DNA of 64,000 bases. Source: Anaerobutyricum hallii. Its GTDB lineage: Bacteria > Bacillota > Clostridia > Lachnospirales > Lachnospiraceae. The notes beneath the pieces are model-generated. The model was not told the DNA's origin and did not search any database. It saw only the letters and a program-made list of their open reading frames with translations. Positions 43,337 through 52,229 of this stretch are shown in pieces. The stretch is from NCBI RefSeq assembly GCF_900209925.1, contig NZ_LT907978.1, positions 418,001 through 482,000 of the forward strand, in the 5' to 3' direction. Each line of letters opens with the position of its first letter. The stretch's first letter is position 1. Made by a program: the position numbers and the translations under genes.

Positions 43337-44965
43337 ATGAAAAAAGGAGATATTTTTGAGGGAAAAGTCATCCGAACCGAATTCCCTAATAAAGGAATTA
43401 TAGATATTGAGGGGCAGAAAGTAATCGTAAAAAATGCGTTAGAAGGTCAGGTAGTACGCTTCTCCATTAATAAAAAGAAACGAGATAAAATCGAAGGAAG
43501 ACTTCTTGAAGTCATCGAGCCATCCCCGATAGAACAGCCAGCAGCCTGCAAACATTTCGGTATTTGTGGTGGCTGCCGTTATCAGAATCTTTCTTATGAA
43601 CAGCAGCTTGACTTAAAGAAACGCCAGGTAGAAGAATTAATCGAGAAAAGCGGACTTTCCTTTGCTATCGAAAATATTTATGGAAGCCCGATCACAGAAG
43701 GCTACCGAAACAAGATGGAATTCACATTTGGTGACGAAGAAAAAGATGGCCCGCTTGCTCTTGGAATGCATAAGAAAAATAGTTTCTATGATATCGTAAC
43801 ATTAGAGGACTGTCGCATCGTAGACCCAGATTTCAATGTACTTCTCCAGGCAATCTTAAAATACTTTAAAGAAAAAGGAGAAACCTACTTCCACAAAATT
43901 CGTCACGAAGGATTTCTCCGCCACCTCGTAATGCGTCGTTCTGTAAAAACAGGAGATATTTTAATTAATCTTGTCACTACAACACAGAGCAGACTGGACG
44001 AATCTGAATTTGTCAATATGATTCTCTCCCAGAAAATTGATGGAAAAGTTGTTGGAATATTGCATACATTAAACGACAACCTTGCAGACGTAGTACAGAG
44101 CGATGAAACAAAAACACTTTACGGACAAGATTATTTTTATGAATACCTTTATAACATGCGTTTCAAAATCTCTCCATTCTCCTTCTTCCAGACAAACACC
44201 TTAGGAGCAGAAGTCCTGTATGATCAGGTAAGAGAATACGTTGGGGAAACAAAAGATAAACTCGTTTACGACCTTTACACCGGAACCGGAACAATCGCAC
44301 AGATGCTTGCACCCGTAGCAAGTAAAGTAGTCGGTGTCGAAATTGTAGAAGAAGCGGTGGAAGCCGCCAAAAAGAATGCAGTGGACAACCACTTAGACAA
44401 TTGTGAATTCATTGCCGGCGATGTCCTCAAAGTTGTGGATAACTTAACCCAGAAGCCGGATATTCTCGTACTCGACCCTCCTCGCGATGGAATCCATCCG
44501 AAAGCTTTACGGAAAATCATTAATTTCAATGTAGATGAAATGGTATATGTAAGTTGCAAGCCAACCAGCCTTATGCGCGATCTGCTTGTATTTAGGGAAG
44601 CGGGATATGAGGTAAAGAGATGCTGTTTAGTTGATATGTTCCCGGGAACGGTGCATGTGGAGACGGTTGTTCTTTTGTCCCAACAAAAGCCGGATGACAC
44701 GATAGAGATCGACTTAGACTTGGACGAGCTGGATGCTACCAGTGCCGAGTTGAAAGCAACCTATCAGGAAATCAAAGATTATGTGCTGAAAGAATTTGGC
44801 TTGAAGGTTTCAAGTTTATATATTTCTCAGGTAAAACGCAAATGTGGAATTGAAGTGGGAGAAAACTATAATCTTCCAAAATCAGAAAATGCAAGAGTTC
44901 CACAATGTCCGAAAGAGAAAGAAGATGCTATCAAGGCTGCCCTGAAATATTTTGCGATGATCTAA
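43337..44965 (+). CDS. 23S rRNA (uracil-C5)-methyltransferase RlmD/RlmCD-like with C-terminal extension
   Basis: The 542-residue enzyme methylates uracil C5 in 23S rRNA. It has an N-terminal TRAM domain (GDIFEGKVIRTEFPNKGI), an iron-sulfur site CKHFGICGGC, SAM motif VYDLYTGTGTIAQ, LDPPRDGIHPKAL and the catalytic Cys in VYVSCKPTSLMRDL. After the normal end (about residue 455) it carries an extra ~80-residue helical extension (TYQEIKDYVLKEFGLKVSSLYISQVKRKCGI), which looks like a winged or coiled-coil add-on common in related genomes. The ATG at 43337 follows AAAGGAATTATTTT. Confidence 0.92.
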   Translation: MKKGDIFEGKVIRTEFPNKGIIDIEGQKVIVKNALEGQVVRFSINKKKRDKIEGRLLEVIEPSPIEQPAACKHFGICGGCRYQNLSYEQQLDLKKRQVEELIEKSGLSFAIENIYGSPITEGYRNKMEFTFGDEEKDGPLALGMHKKNSFYDIVTLEDCRIVDPDFNVLLQAILKYFKEKGETYFHKIRHEGFLRHLVMRRSVKTGDILINLVTTTQSRLDESEFVNMILSQKIDGKVVGILHTLNDNLADVVQSDETKTLYGQDYFYEYLYNMRFKISPFSFFQTNTLGAEVLYDQVREYVGETKDKLVYDLYTGTGTIAQMLAPVASKVVGVEIVEEAVEAAKKNAVDNHLDNCEFIAGDVLKVVDNLTQKPDILVLDPPRDGIHPKALRKIINFNVDEMVYVSCKPTSLMRDLLVFREAGYEVKRCCLVDMFPGTVHVETVVLLSQQKPDDTIEIDLDLDELDATSAELKATYQEIKDYVLKEFGLKVSSLYISQVKRKCGIEVGENYNLPKSENARVPQCPKEKEDAIKAALKYFAMI

Positions 44966-44995
44966 GCCATCGCTGATTTCAAGGAGGAATAGCAC

Positions 44996-45367
44996 ATGAA
45001 AAGCACATTTGAAAAAATGGGTGGAACCTACACACTGGGAGCAGATGGAATTTACTATCCGAATTTTGTCAGTACAGATGAAGAACCGCATTATGGGAAG
45101 TATGGAATGATGCGGAGAACATATCTGAAAGAGCATCGTCCGGCAATGTATTCACTGTGTATGTTGGAAGACAGATTGGTGGAACATCTGAATGCTGTGG
45201 ACGATGAGGCACAGGAGAGAATGGATATTCTGGTGTGCCAGATGATGGAAAAGCAAGGCATTACGGAAGAATTGAAAGCTCGTGATCAGATGGCGTGGAT
45301 TGGAGCTGTAAATAATATTCGAAATGCTGCGGAAGAGATTGTGTTAAATGAATTGATTTATGGATAG
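44996..45367 (+). CDS. tnpV: TnpV family transposon-encoded protein, isolated
   Basis: The 123-residue protein matches TnpV by its GGTYTLGADGIYYPNF opening, KYGMMRRTYLKEHRPAMYSLCMLEDRL and MMEKQGITEELKARDQMAWIGAVNNIRNAAEEIVLNELIY. TnpV is carried by Tn4451-like and other integrative elements, and its function is unknown. No recombinase, TnpX or other transposon gene lies near it. It sits 30 bp behind rlmD with its own ribosome site, so it is either a leftover or has been adopted into the host operon. Confidence 0.85.
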   Translation: MKSTFEKMGGTYTLGADGIYYPNFVSTDEEPHYGKYGMMRRTYLKEHRPAMYSLCMLEDRLVEHLNAVDDEAQERMDILVCQMMEKQGITEELKARDQMAWIGAVNNIRNAAEEIVLNELIYG

Positions 45368-45731
45368 TAAAAAGAACTGAACGGGTACAGTGATCTGACT
45401 TGTTCAGTTCTTTTTATATAAAAATAGTTTTATGGTATCATGCTAGGCGAGTGATTAACAAACAAGATAATGTTTTGAATGATAGATTTTGATATGTCTG
45501 GTATATTATGTTAACCAAATAAATGAGTGAAGTCTTGTAATTTTGCACCAAGTATATGTAGATTTTACATATATTTTAAAATGTAATGAAGTTTTATGTG
45601 TTAAAATGCTATTAGGAAAAAAATTCAGGAAAAATTTATTTTTGACGAATAGATTTGAAAGATTATCTTGAAATATCTTTCATTAAAGAAGAATAAAAAT
45701 GTGTAGAATTTCTACAAAGAAGGGATAGAAT
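45368..45731. other. 364-bp gap: terminator, AT-rich leader region, RpiR operator
   Basis: A strong terminator (45371-45415; AAAGAACTGAAC/GTTCAGTTCTTT plus T-run) ends tnpV. The rest is AT-rich with no gene. It includes GAAAGAT/ATCTTTC (45659-45681), a possible promoter TTGAAA (45669) and the palindrome at 45702-45716. Confidence 0.6.
45702..45716. promoter_or_regulatory. Candidate RpiR operator 1
   Basis: Perfect 15-bp palindrome TGTAGAATTTCTACA, 15 bp before the rpiR start; probably autoregulatory. Confidence 0.6.
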
Positions 45732-46604
45732 ATGACTAATATATTGGAGTGGGAAATTACAAGAAACTATAGAAAATTAAGACCTTCTGAAAGAAAGGTG
45801 GCCGATTATCTTCTACATTGTGATGAAGAATTGGACGACATGACATTGACTGAATTGGCTGAGAAAGCAAAAGTAAGTCAACCGACAGTTCTTCGGTTCG
45901 CAAGAGGAATGGGGTTCGAGGGATTTAAAGAATTGAAAAGTGCCATTTTAGAGGAGAGAATTAGAAAGAATATGGAAAAAGAGGAAATCACACCTCTCTA
46001 TGGATTTCCTGTAGGAAAGGAAGATGTTTTGACAGATGTTCCATCCAAAGTAATCGGGACAACGATTCATGTTTTGCAGGAGACACTTAAAAGTATTTCG
46101 TTGAAGGAGTTTGTAAAAGCCATAGAATTAATAATAAATGCGGATAATATTGTAGTATATGGGGTTGAAAATTCTTTGTGTGCTGTGAATGATCTTGTGA
46201 CAAAATTATTGTATTTGGGACTAAAGTGTTATAGCTATGACGATTTTTATCTCCAGAATATCAGCGCATGCAATTTGGGTAACAGAGATGTTGCAATCGG
46301 GATCTCCTATTCCGGAAATTCAAGAAATACGGTTGAGGTTATGCGAGCAGCCAAAAAGTCAGGGGCAAGTACCATTGTTATTACGAATTTTGAGAATGCT
46401 CCAATTAGTAAATATGCAGACGTACAAATCTGTACCAGCACGGACCAGTTTTTGTATGGGGATGCGATTTTTTCAAGATCATCGCAGCTTGCGATCATAG
46501 ATATGCTATATATGGGAGTCATTGTTTCAGATTACGATAAGTATACAAAGAAATTGGATAAGAACGGAAGAACAATATGTAATCAAGCATATGAAATTCA
46601 GTAG
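45732..46604 (+). CDS. MurR/RpiR family transcriptional regulator of the aminophosphonate operon
   Basis: The 290-residue protein has an N-terminal HTH_6 domain (LTELAEKAKVSQPTVLRFARGMGFEGFKELK, about 40-70) and a C-terminal SIS domain (about 125-260; ISYSGNSRNTVEVMRAAKKSGA). SIS domains normally sense phosphosugars. Here the regulated genes appear to be the 2-aminoethylphosphonate uptake and breakdown genes that follow, so the ligand may be a phosphonate such as phosphonoacetaldehyde or AEP (inference). Matching palindromes lie before the gene and over its stop codon. AGAAGGGATAG precedes the ATG. Confidence 0.88.
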   Translation: MTNILEWEITRNYRKLRPSERKVADYLLHCDEELDDMTLTELAEKAKVSQPTVLRFARGMGFEGFKELKSAILEERIRKNMEKEEITPLYGFPVGKEDVLTDVPSKVIGTTIHVLQETLKSISLKEFVKAIELIINADNIVVYGVENSLCAVNDLVTKLLYLGLKCYSYDDFYLQNISACNLGNRDVAIGISYSGNSRNTVEVMRAAKKSGASTIVITNFENAPISKYADVQICTSTDQFLYGDAIFSRSSQLAIIDMLYMGVIVSDYDKYTKKLDKNGRTICNQAYEIQ

Positions 46605-46614
46605 AATTTCTACA
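46600..46614. promoter_or_regulatory. Candidate RpiR operator 2
   Basis: AGTAGAATTTCTACA repeats the first operator with one end base changed and overlaps the rpiR stop codon, 155 bp before the ABC gene. Confidence 0.55.
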
Positions 46615-46617
46615 AAA

Positions 46618-46644
46618 GGGCAGGAGTAATCCTGTCTTTTTTTT
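46618..46644 (+). terminator. Terminator between rpiR and the transporter genes
   Basis: GGCAGG/CCTGTC stem, loop AGTAAT, followed by eight T. It overlaps the operator region, so repressor and terminator may both limit read-through. Confidence 0.75.
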
Positions 46645-46769
46645 ACGGAAGTTTTACATGGATTTGATTGTATTTGGAAAGTGGAAAGATTAATATTTTA
46701 AGCGTTCGAAGGAAAGTGAACATGAGAACTTCGTATGTTATGAAGTTAGGAACGGAAAGGAGTTTTTTG

Positions 46770-47546
46770 ATGCTACAGTTAAAAAATATTAGTAAATCGT
46801 ATGATGGTGTTACAATTCTTAAAAATATTAATCTGGAAATCGAAAAAGGTGAAATAGTATCTATTCTTGGTCCTTCAGGGAGCGGCAAGACGACTCTTTT
46901 GAATTTGATTTTGGGCCTTGTAGATGTTGATGAGGGGAACATTATTTATAATGGAAAAGACCTGACTAATGTGCCAATGGAGGAGAGAGGATTTAATATT
47001 GTATTTCAGGACTATGCTTTGTTTCCTCACTTGAACGCGTACAAAAATATCACATATGGACTAAAAAACAAGCCGGATATTTCTACAAAAGAAGAAGTGG
47101 ATGATTTGATTCGACTGCTGGGTCTGGAAGAACATTTGAATAAGAAGATCGATCAATTATCTGGCGGTCAAAAGCAGAGAGTAGCTCTGGCCAGAACGAT
47201 GGTAATGAAACCGAAGATTCTTTTATTGGATGAGCCTTTAAGTGCGTTGGATGGTGTTATCAAAGAGTCCATTAAAGATAGAATTAAGACCATTGCGAAA
47301 GAGTATCATTTAACAACGATTATTGTAACGCATGACCCGGAGGAAGCGCTTACCTTGTCGGATCGCGTCTTAATTATAAATGAAGGTACGATTTCACAGT
47401 ATGGAAAACCGGAAGAAATCATCAACGCTCCGGCAAATAATTTTGTACAGGAATTCATTTTACGGCAGTTGGAAATAAAGAAAAATAATATCTTCAGTTT
47501 ATTTCGCAAAGAACAAAACAATAATATAATCTGGCAGGTGGGATAA
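46770..47546 (+). CDS. ABC transporter ATP-binding protein, aminophosphonate uptake
   Basis: The 258-residue ATPase has Walker A GPSGSGKT (35-42), signature LSGGQKQRVALART, Walker B ILLLDEPLSALD and a C-terminal tail. It belongs to the Fbp/Pot/PhnT-like group. The ATG at 46770 with GGAAAGGAG upstream matches family N termini; the frame is open 34 codons further back. It stands two bases before the permease gene and energises the AEP importer by context. Confidence 0.88.
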   Translation: MLQLKNISKSYDGVTILKNINLEIEKGEIVSILGPSGSGKTTLLNLILGLVDVDEGNIIYNGKDLTNVPMEERGFNIVFQDYALFPHLNAYKNITYGLKNKPDISTKEEVDDLIRLLGLEEHLNKKIDQLSGGQKQRVALARTMVMKPKILLLDEPLSALDGVIKESIKDRIKTIAKEYHLTTIIVTHDPEEALTLSDRVLIINEGTISQYGKPEEIINAPANNFVQEFILRQLEIKKNNIFSLFRKEQNNNIIWQVG

Positions 47547-47548
47547 GA

Positions 47549-49180
47549 ATGACGAAGAGAAAAAATGCAGAAAACTGGTTTATATGGACCGCCATTATTT
47601 TGTTGTTTACCGTATTTCTCCTCTATCCTCTGATTTTGATCCTGATAAAGTCCTTCCAGGGAGATACGGGAATCACTCTTGCGAATTACGTCGAAATATT
47701 ATGTGGAAAAGGCTTTATAAAAGCCTTGGGAAACAGTTTCGGTATATCGGCCCTCAGTGCTCTGATTACAACAGTACTTTCGTTTCTCATGGCATATACC
47801 GTAAACTATACCAATTTAAATCAGGCTTTCAAAAAGTTTATAAAAACCTTTGCCGTGCTTCCTATGCTGCTCCCAACAATTACCTATGGATTTGCAATTA
47901 TTTATTCCTTTGGAAAGCAAGGATTGTATACCAGATTGTTTGGAAAACAGTTATTTGATATCTATGGGATCAATGGTTTGATGATCGGGTACATCATCTA
48001 TACATTGCCCATCTCCTTTATGTTGATAAACAACACGATGGGGTATATAGATCGGAAATTTTCTGTCGTGTCCAGAGTCATGGGAGACCGGCCAATCGTA
48101 ACATTCCTAGAAACGGTGCTCCGTCCGTTGATCGGAACACTTGCAGTTTCCTTTATCCAGTGCTTCTTTTTGAGCTTTACGGATTTTGGTATCCCTGCAT
48201 CGGTAGGCGGAAGGGTGGAAGTGGTTGCTTCCGTGCTGTATACACAGATGCTTGGAAGTGTACCAGATTTTAACAATGGTGCCGTGGTAGCGATGGTTAT
48301 GCTGTTGCCTTCGGTGCTCAGCATTGCTGTGATTACATATCTCGAGCGATTCAATGTAAGGTATAACAAGATTTCCTTGATGGAAAACGAGAAAAATCCT
48401 GTGCGGGATACGGTTTGTGCGGCAATTACAACGGTGATTATTGTGATTATACTTGCAGTTTTTGCAGTGATTTTTGTGGTACCTTTTGTAAAAGGTTGGC
48501 CATATGACATGAAATTTACTCTGGATAATGTAACAAAAGTACTGGAAGACTCAGCATTAACGATGGTTTATAAAAATTCTTTGCTGGTTGCATTACTAAC
48601 AGCAGTGTTTGGAACGCTTATGGCATATGGGGCAGCGATTGTCACAGCCAGAAGTTCCATTTCTGACAAGGCAAAAAGAGTCATTGAGAGTATTGCTTCT
48701 GTCACAAATACAATACCCGGAATGGTATTGGGTATCGCATTTATGCTGGCGTTTACAGGAACTTCATTGCAGAATACATTTGCCATTATTATTATGTGTA
48801 ATCTGGTTCATTTTTTTGCGACCCCTTATATGATGATGAAAAATTCTCTGTCTAAGATGAACTTATCATGGGAGAAAACGGCAAAGTTGATGGGTGATAA
48901 CTGGATTAAGACAATGGTTCGTATTGTAACCCCCAATGCACTGTCTTCATTGATCGAAGTGTTCAGCTATTATTTCATAAATGCAATGGTTACGGTAAGT
49001 GCTGTTATTTTCCTTGCCGGAGCAAGAACAATGGTAATAACTACAAAGATAAAAGAGCTACAGCATTTTGCAAAATTTAACGAAATTTTTGTGTTATCAC
49101 TTTTAATACTTTTTACTAATCTGATTGCAAAACTGATGTTTCAGTTTTTAGCAAATAAATTATCTGGCAGCAGAAAATAA
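47549..49180 (+). CDS. ABC transporter permease, fused double permease for aminophosphonate
   Basis: The 543-residue membrane protein has two consecutive binding-protein-dependent permease domains (about 1-270 and 290-543) with roughly 12 helices. Each has an EAA-type loop: SVVSRVMGDRPIVTFLETVLRPLIG and EKTAKLMGDNWIKTMVRIVTP. Fused double permeases are typical of FbpB and PhnUV-like importers, so one polypeptide can form the whole membrane channel. Start ATG directly behind the ATPase gene, with GGTGGGATAAGA upstream. Confidence 0.9.
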   Translation: MTKRKNAENWFIWTAIILLFTVFLLYPLILILIKSFQGDTGITLANYVEILCGKGFIKALGNSFGISALSALITTVLSFLMAYTVNYTNLNQAFKKFIKTFAVLPMLLPTITYGFAIIYSFGKQGLYTRLFGKQLFDIYGINGLMIGYIIYTLPISFMLINNTMGYIDRKFSVVSRVMGDRPIVTFLETVLRPLIGTLAVSFIQCFFLSFTDFGIPASVGGRVEVVASVLYTQMLGSVPDFNNGAVVAMVMLLPSVLSIAVITYLERFNVRYNKISLMENEKNPVRDTVCAAITTVIIVIILAVFAVIFVVPFVKGWPYDMKFTLDNVTKVLEDSALTMVYKNSLLVALLTAVFGTLMAYGAAIVTARSSISDKAKRVIESIASVTNTIPGMVLGIAFMLAFTGTSLQNTFAIIIMCNLVHFFATPYMMMKNSLSKMNLSWEKTAKLMGDNWIKTMVRIVTPNALSSLIEVFSYYFINAMVTVSAVIFLAGARTMVITTKIKELQHFAKFNEIFVLSLLILFTNLIAKLMFQFLANKLSGSRK

Positions 49181-49213
49181 AATAAGCTGTGTAAAAATGA
49201 AAGGAGAATTATA

Positions 49214-50209
49214 ATGAAAAAAATGAAGAGTATTGCAATTTTAGGATTGGCATTCACCTTGTTGGCAGGAGGTGTGTTGACAGGATGTGGGAGCAAAGAG
49301 GCTTCTTCAGATGAAAAGGTTATATTATATACCAATGCAGATGATGAAGCCATAGTAGCAATGCAGAATGCACTGGACGGTAATGGGTATAAAGACAAAT
49401 ACATAGTGCAGACGTTTGGAACATCCGAGCTTGGAGGAAAGCTTCTGGCAGAAGGTGCAGATATTGAGGCAGATTTGATTACAATGAGTTCTTTTTATGT
49501 GGAAAGTGCAGAAGATGAACATCATATGTTCAAAGATTTGGAATTTGATACTGGTGCTCTTGAGGAATACCCATCCTATTATACACCAATTACAGCACAG
49601 GAAGGAGCAATTATTTATAACACTGATGTTTTGAAAGAAAATAATCTTCCTGTTCCAACATCTATTAAGGATCTTGCAGATCCTGTATATAAAGATATGA
49701 TTTCCGTAACAGATATTCAGAGTTCCTCTACTGCATGGCTCTTAGTTCAAGCATTGATCAGCGAGTATGGAGAGGACGGAGCCAAAGATATTCTGACAAG
49801 TATTTACGAGAATGCAGGTGCACACATTGAAGAATCCGGCTCTGGTCCGATTAAAAAAGTACGAGCAGGCGAGGTTGCGATTGGATTTGGACTTAGACAC
49901 CAGGCAGTTGCCGATAAAGAAGAAGGACTTCCGATTGATTATGTGGATCCGACAGAAGGAAACTTTACATTGACAGAGTCTGTAGCAGTGATTGATAAAG
50001 ATGATGATACAAATCCGGAAGCAATGAAGATGGCAGAATGCATTATCAAAAATGGAAGACAGGAACTTTTGGAGACATATCCAATTCCTCTGTATGACGG
50101 AGAGAACGTAGATGACGCTAATAAATCTGGTAATCCAAAAGTATTCCCGGAGAAGCTTACTGTAGATCTTTTGAAAAAGCATCAGGCACTTTCAGAGGAA
50201 TGTAAATAA
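49214..50209 (+). CDS. Substrate-binding lipoprotein, putative 2-aminoethylphosphonate binding
   Basis: The 331-residue lipoprotein has a signal peptide with lipobox LTGC (Cys near residue 25) and a Fbp/PhnS-type type II binding fold: VILYTNADDEAIVAMQNAL, TSELGGKLLAEG and ITDIQSS-like sequence at VTDIQSSSTAWLL. It would capture the phosphonate outside the cell and deliver it to the fused permease. Relatives bind iron or polyamines, but phnW and phnX directly downstream make AEP by far the likeliest ligand. AAAGGAG precedes the ATG. Confidence 0.85.
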   Translation: MKKMKSIAILGLAFTLLAGGVLTGCGSKEASSDEKVILYTNADDEAIVAMQNALDGNGYKDKYIVQTFGTSELGGKLLAEGADIEADLITMSSFYVESAEDEHHMFKDLEFDTGALEEYPSYYTPITAQEGAIIYNTDVLKENNLPVPTSIKDLADPVYKDMISVTDIQSSSTAWLLVQALISEYGEDGAKDILTSIYENAGAHIEESGSGPIKKVRAGEVAIGFGLRHQAVADKEEGLPIDYVDPTEGNFTLTESVAVIDKDDDTNPEAMKMAECIIKNGRQELLETYPIPLYDGENVDDANKSGNPKVFPEKLTVDLLKKHQALSEECK

Positions 50210-50233
50210 ATTTTATTGAGGAGCATTAGGTAG

Positions 50234-51334
50234 ATGAAAACATACAAATTATTGACACCTGGACCATTGACTACGACAGATACTGTGAAACAGGAAATGT
50301 TGTTTGATCATTGTACATGGGATGATGATTACAAGAAAATTACGTTGGAAATAAGAGACCAACTCTTAACTCTTGCCCATGCAGACAGTACCACTTATAC
50401 AGTGGTACTGATGCAGGGAAGCGGAACTTTTGGAGTAGAGTCCGTACTTTCTAGTGTTGTTGGAGAAAATGAAAAACTTTTGATAGCAGCAAATGGAGCA
50501 TACGGAGAAAGAATGGAAGAAATTGCAAAGCATAATCGAATACCATATGTGATTTATAACGAACATTATAATCAGGTTCCGTCTGCTGAAAAAATAAAAA
50601 AAATGTTGGAAGAAGATTCGGATATTACGCATGTTGCTATGGTACATAGTGAAACTACATCAGGAATACTGAATGATATTCAAGCAGTTGCTCAGATTGT
50701 TAAGGGAGCGGGAAAAACTTTTATTGTTGATGCGATGTCAAGTTTTGGCGGAGTAGATATTGATGTGCCTGGAATGGGGATTGATTTTATTATCAGTAGT
50801 GCAAACAAATGTATACAGGGAGTGCCGGGATTTTCATTTATCATTTGTAAAAAGGATAAACTAGAAGAGAGTAGGGGGAAGGCTCGTAGCCTGTCTTTAG
50901 ATCTTTATGATCAATGGAAAACCATGGAAGCGGATGGAAAATGGAGATTTACATCACCGACTCATGTTGTTCTTGCTTTTGCCCGGGCTTTAAAAGAATT
51001 GGAAGAAGAAGGAGGTATTCCTGCAAGAGCAAAGAGATATCTGGATAATAATCAACTTTTAATAAGGAAAATGAAAGAGTTTGGAATTCGTCCATATATC
51101 AGTCCTGACCATCAAGGACCAATTATTACTACGTTTTTTTATCCAGAAAATTGCAATTTTTCATTTCAGGAAATGTATGACTTTATAAAAGAAAGAGGTT
51201 ATGCAATTTATCCGGGAAAAGTAACTGAAGCGGATACATTCCGAATTGGCAATATCGGTGAGATATATGAAGAAGATATTTTGAAAGTGGTAAGTCTTTT
51301 TAAAGAATTCTTGGAAACACGTCAGGAGGTGTAA
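50234..51334 (+). CDS. phnW: 2-aminoethylphosphonate-pyruvate transaminase
   Basis: PhnW moves the amino group of AEP to pyruvate, giving phosphonoacetaldehyde and alanine. The 366-residue PLP enzyme begins LLTPGPLTTTDTVKQEMLFDHCTWD and has VHSETTSGILND, VDAMSSFGG and the PLP lysine K192 in SSANKCIQGVPGF. These match PhnW rather than the related serine-glyoxylate transaminases. It follows the binding-protein gene by 24 bases and precedes phnX by two, so it is part of one operon. Confidence 0.94.
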   Translation: MKTYKLLTPGPLTTTDTVKQEMLFDHCTWDDDYKKITLEIRDQLLTLAHADSTTYTVVLMQGSGTFGVESVLSSVVGENEKLLIAANGAYGERMEEIAKHNRIPYVIYNEHYNQVPSAEKIKKMLEEDSDITHVAMVHSETTSGILNDIQAVAQIVKGAGKTFIVDAMSSFGGVDIDVPGMGIDFIISSANKCIQGVPGFSFIICKKDKLEESRGKARSLSLDLYDQWKTMEADGKWRFTSPTHVVLAFARALKELEEEGGIPARAKRYLDNNQLLIRKMKEFGIRPYISPDHQGPIITTFFYPENCNFSFQEMYDFIKERGYAIYPGKVTEADTFRIGNIGEIYEEDILKVVSLFKEFLETRQEV

Positions 51335-51336
51335 GA

Positions 51337-52104
51337 GTGAAACAAATTGAAGCTGTAATATTTGATTGGGCAGGAACTACAGTAGACTATGGATGTTTTG
51401 CTCCAGTACAGTCTTTTATTGAAGCATTCCAGCAGTATGGGATAAGACCTACCATAGAAGAAGTAAGAAAGCCTATGGGGATGTTGAAAATTGATCATAT
51501 TCGTACTATGCTTGGAATGGAACGAATAAGTGAGTTATGGGTCGAAATGAATGGTCGTACATGGAATGAAGATGATGTAAACAATATTTATCGAGTCATG
51601 GAGAAAAAAACACTCGAAATTTTACCGGATTTTGCTGATGTTAAGCCATATGTTTGTGGTACGGTAGCTAAGCTGAAGGAACGAGGAATTAAGATTGGCT
51701 CTACTACAGGATACACGGACGAAATGATGGATATTATAGTACCAATAGCAAAAGAAAATGGCTATACCCCAGATTTATGGGTCAGCCCAAATTCTGTAAA
51801 TAATCTGGGGCGTCCGTATCCGTATATGATTTTCAAAAATATGGAGAAACTTGAGGTATCTTCTGTACAGAAAGTTATAAAAGTTGGAGATACGGTTTCA
51901 GATATTAAAGAAGGTAAAAATGCAGGGGTTATTACAGTAGGAGTAATAGAAGGAAGCTCTGTTATGGGGTACACACAAAAAGAGTATCAAGCTTTATCAT
52001 CAGAAGAGAGAGTGGCAGAGTGCCAAAGAGTTGAGAATGTTTATAAAGAAGCTGGGGCAGATTATGTGATAAAAGATATCAGTGGTTTGTTAGAACTGTT
52101 ATAA
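51337..52104 (+). CDS. phnX: Phosphonoacetaldehyde hydrolase (phosphonatase)
   Basis: PhnX, a HAD-family enzyme, splits phosphonoacetaldehyde into acetaldehyde and phosphate, completing AEP use. The 255 residues show the nucleophile Asp10 in FDWAGTTVD and the Schiff-base lysine K51 in RKPMGMLKIDHIR, which is unique to PhnX. KVGDTVSDIKEGKNAG forms the Mg2+ site. The start is GTG at 51337 after AGGAGGTGTAAGA. The operon ends in a strong terminator. Products give the cell phosphate, alanine and acetaldehyde (an electron sink). Confidence 0.95.
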   Translation: MKQIEAVIFDWAGTTVDYGCFAPVQSFIEAFQQYGIRPTIEEVRKPMGMLKIDHIRTMLGMERISELWVEMNGRTWNEDDVNNIYRVMEKKTLEILPDFADVKPYVCGTVAKLKERGIKIGSTTGYTDEMMDIIVPIAKENGYTPDLWVSPNSVNNLGRPYPYMIFKNMEKLEVSSVQKVIKVGDTVSDIKEGKNAGVITVGVIEGSSVMGYTQKEYQALSSEERVAECQRVENVYKEAGADYVIKDISGLLELL

Positions 52105-52166
52105 GCTATTATTGATTGTAATAGTGATTTTATCAGTAAGTTAATATTTAGAAGAAATACAAGAAA

Positions 52167-52209
52167 ATGAAAACCTTGACAAATTTTAATGTCAAGGTTT
52201 TCATTTTTT
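52167..52209. terminator. Bidirectional terminator between phnX and the relaxase gene
   Basis: ATGAAAACCTTGAC pairs with GTCAAGGTTTTCAT around a 10-base loop, followed by TTTTTT on the right and T-rich on the left of the other strand. Confidence 0.9.
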
Positions 52210-52229
52210 GATAGTTATTCGAACTGTAA

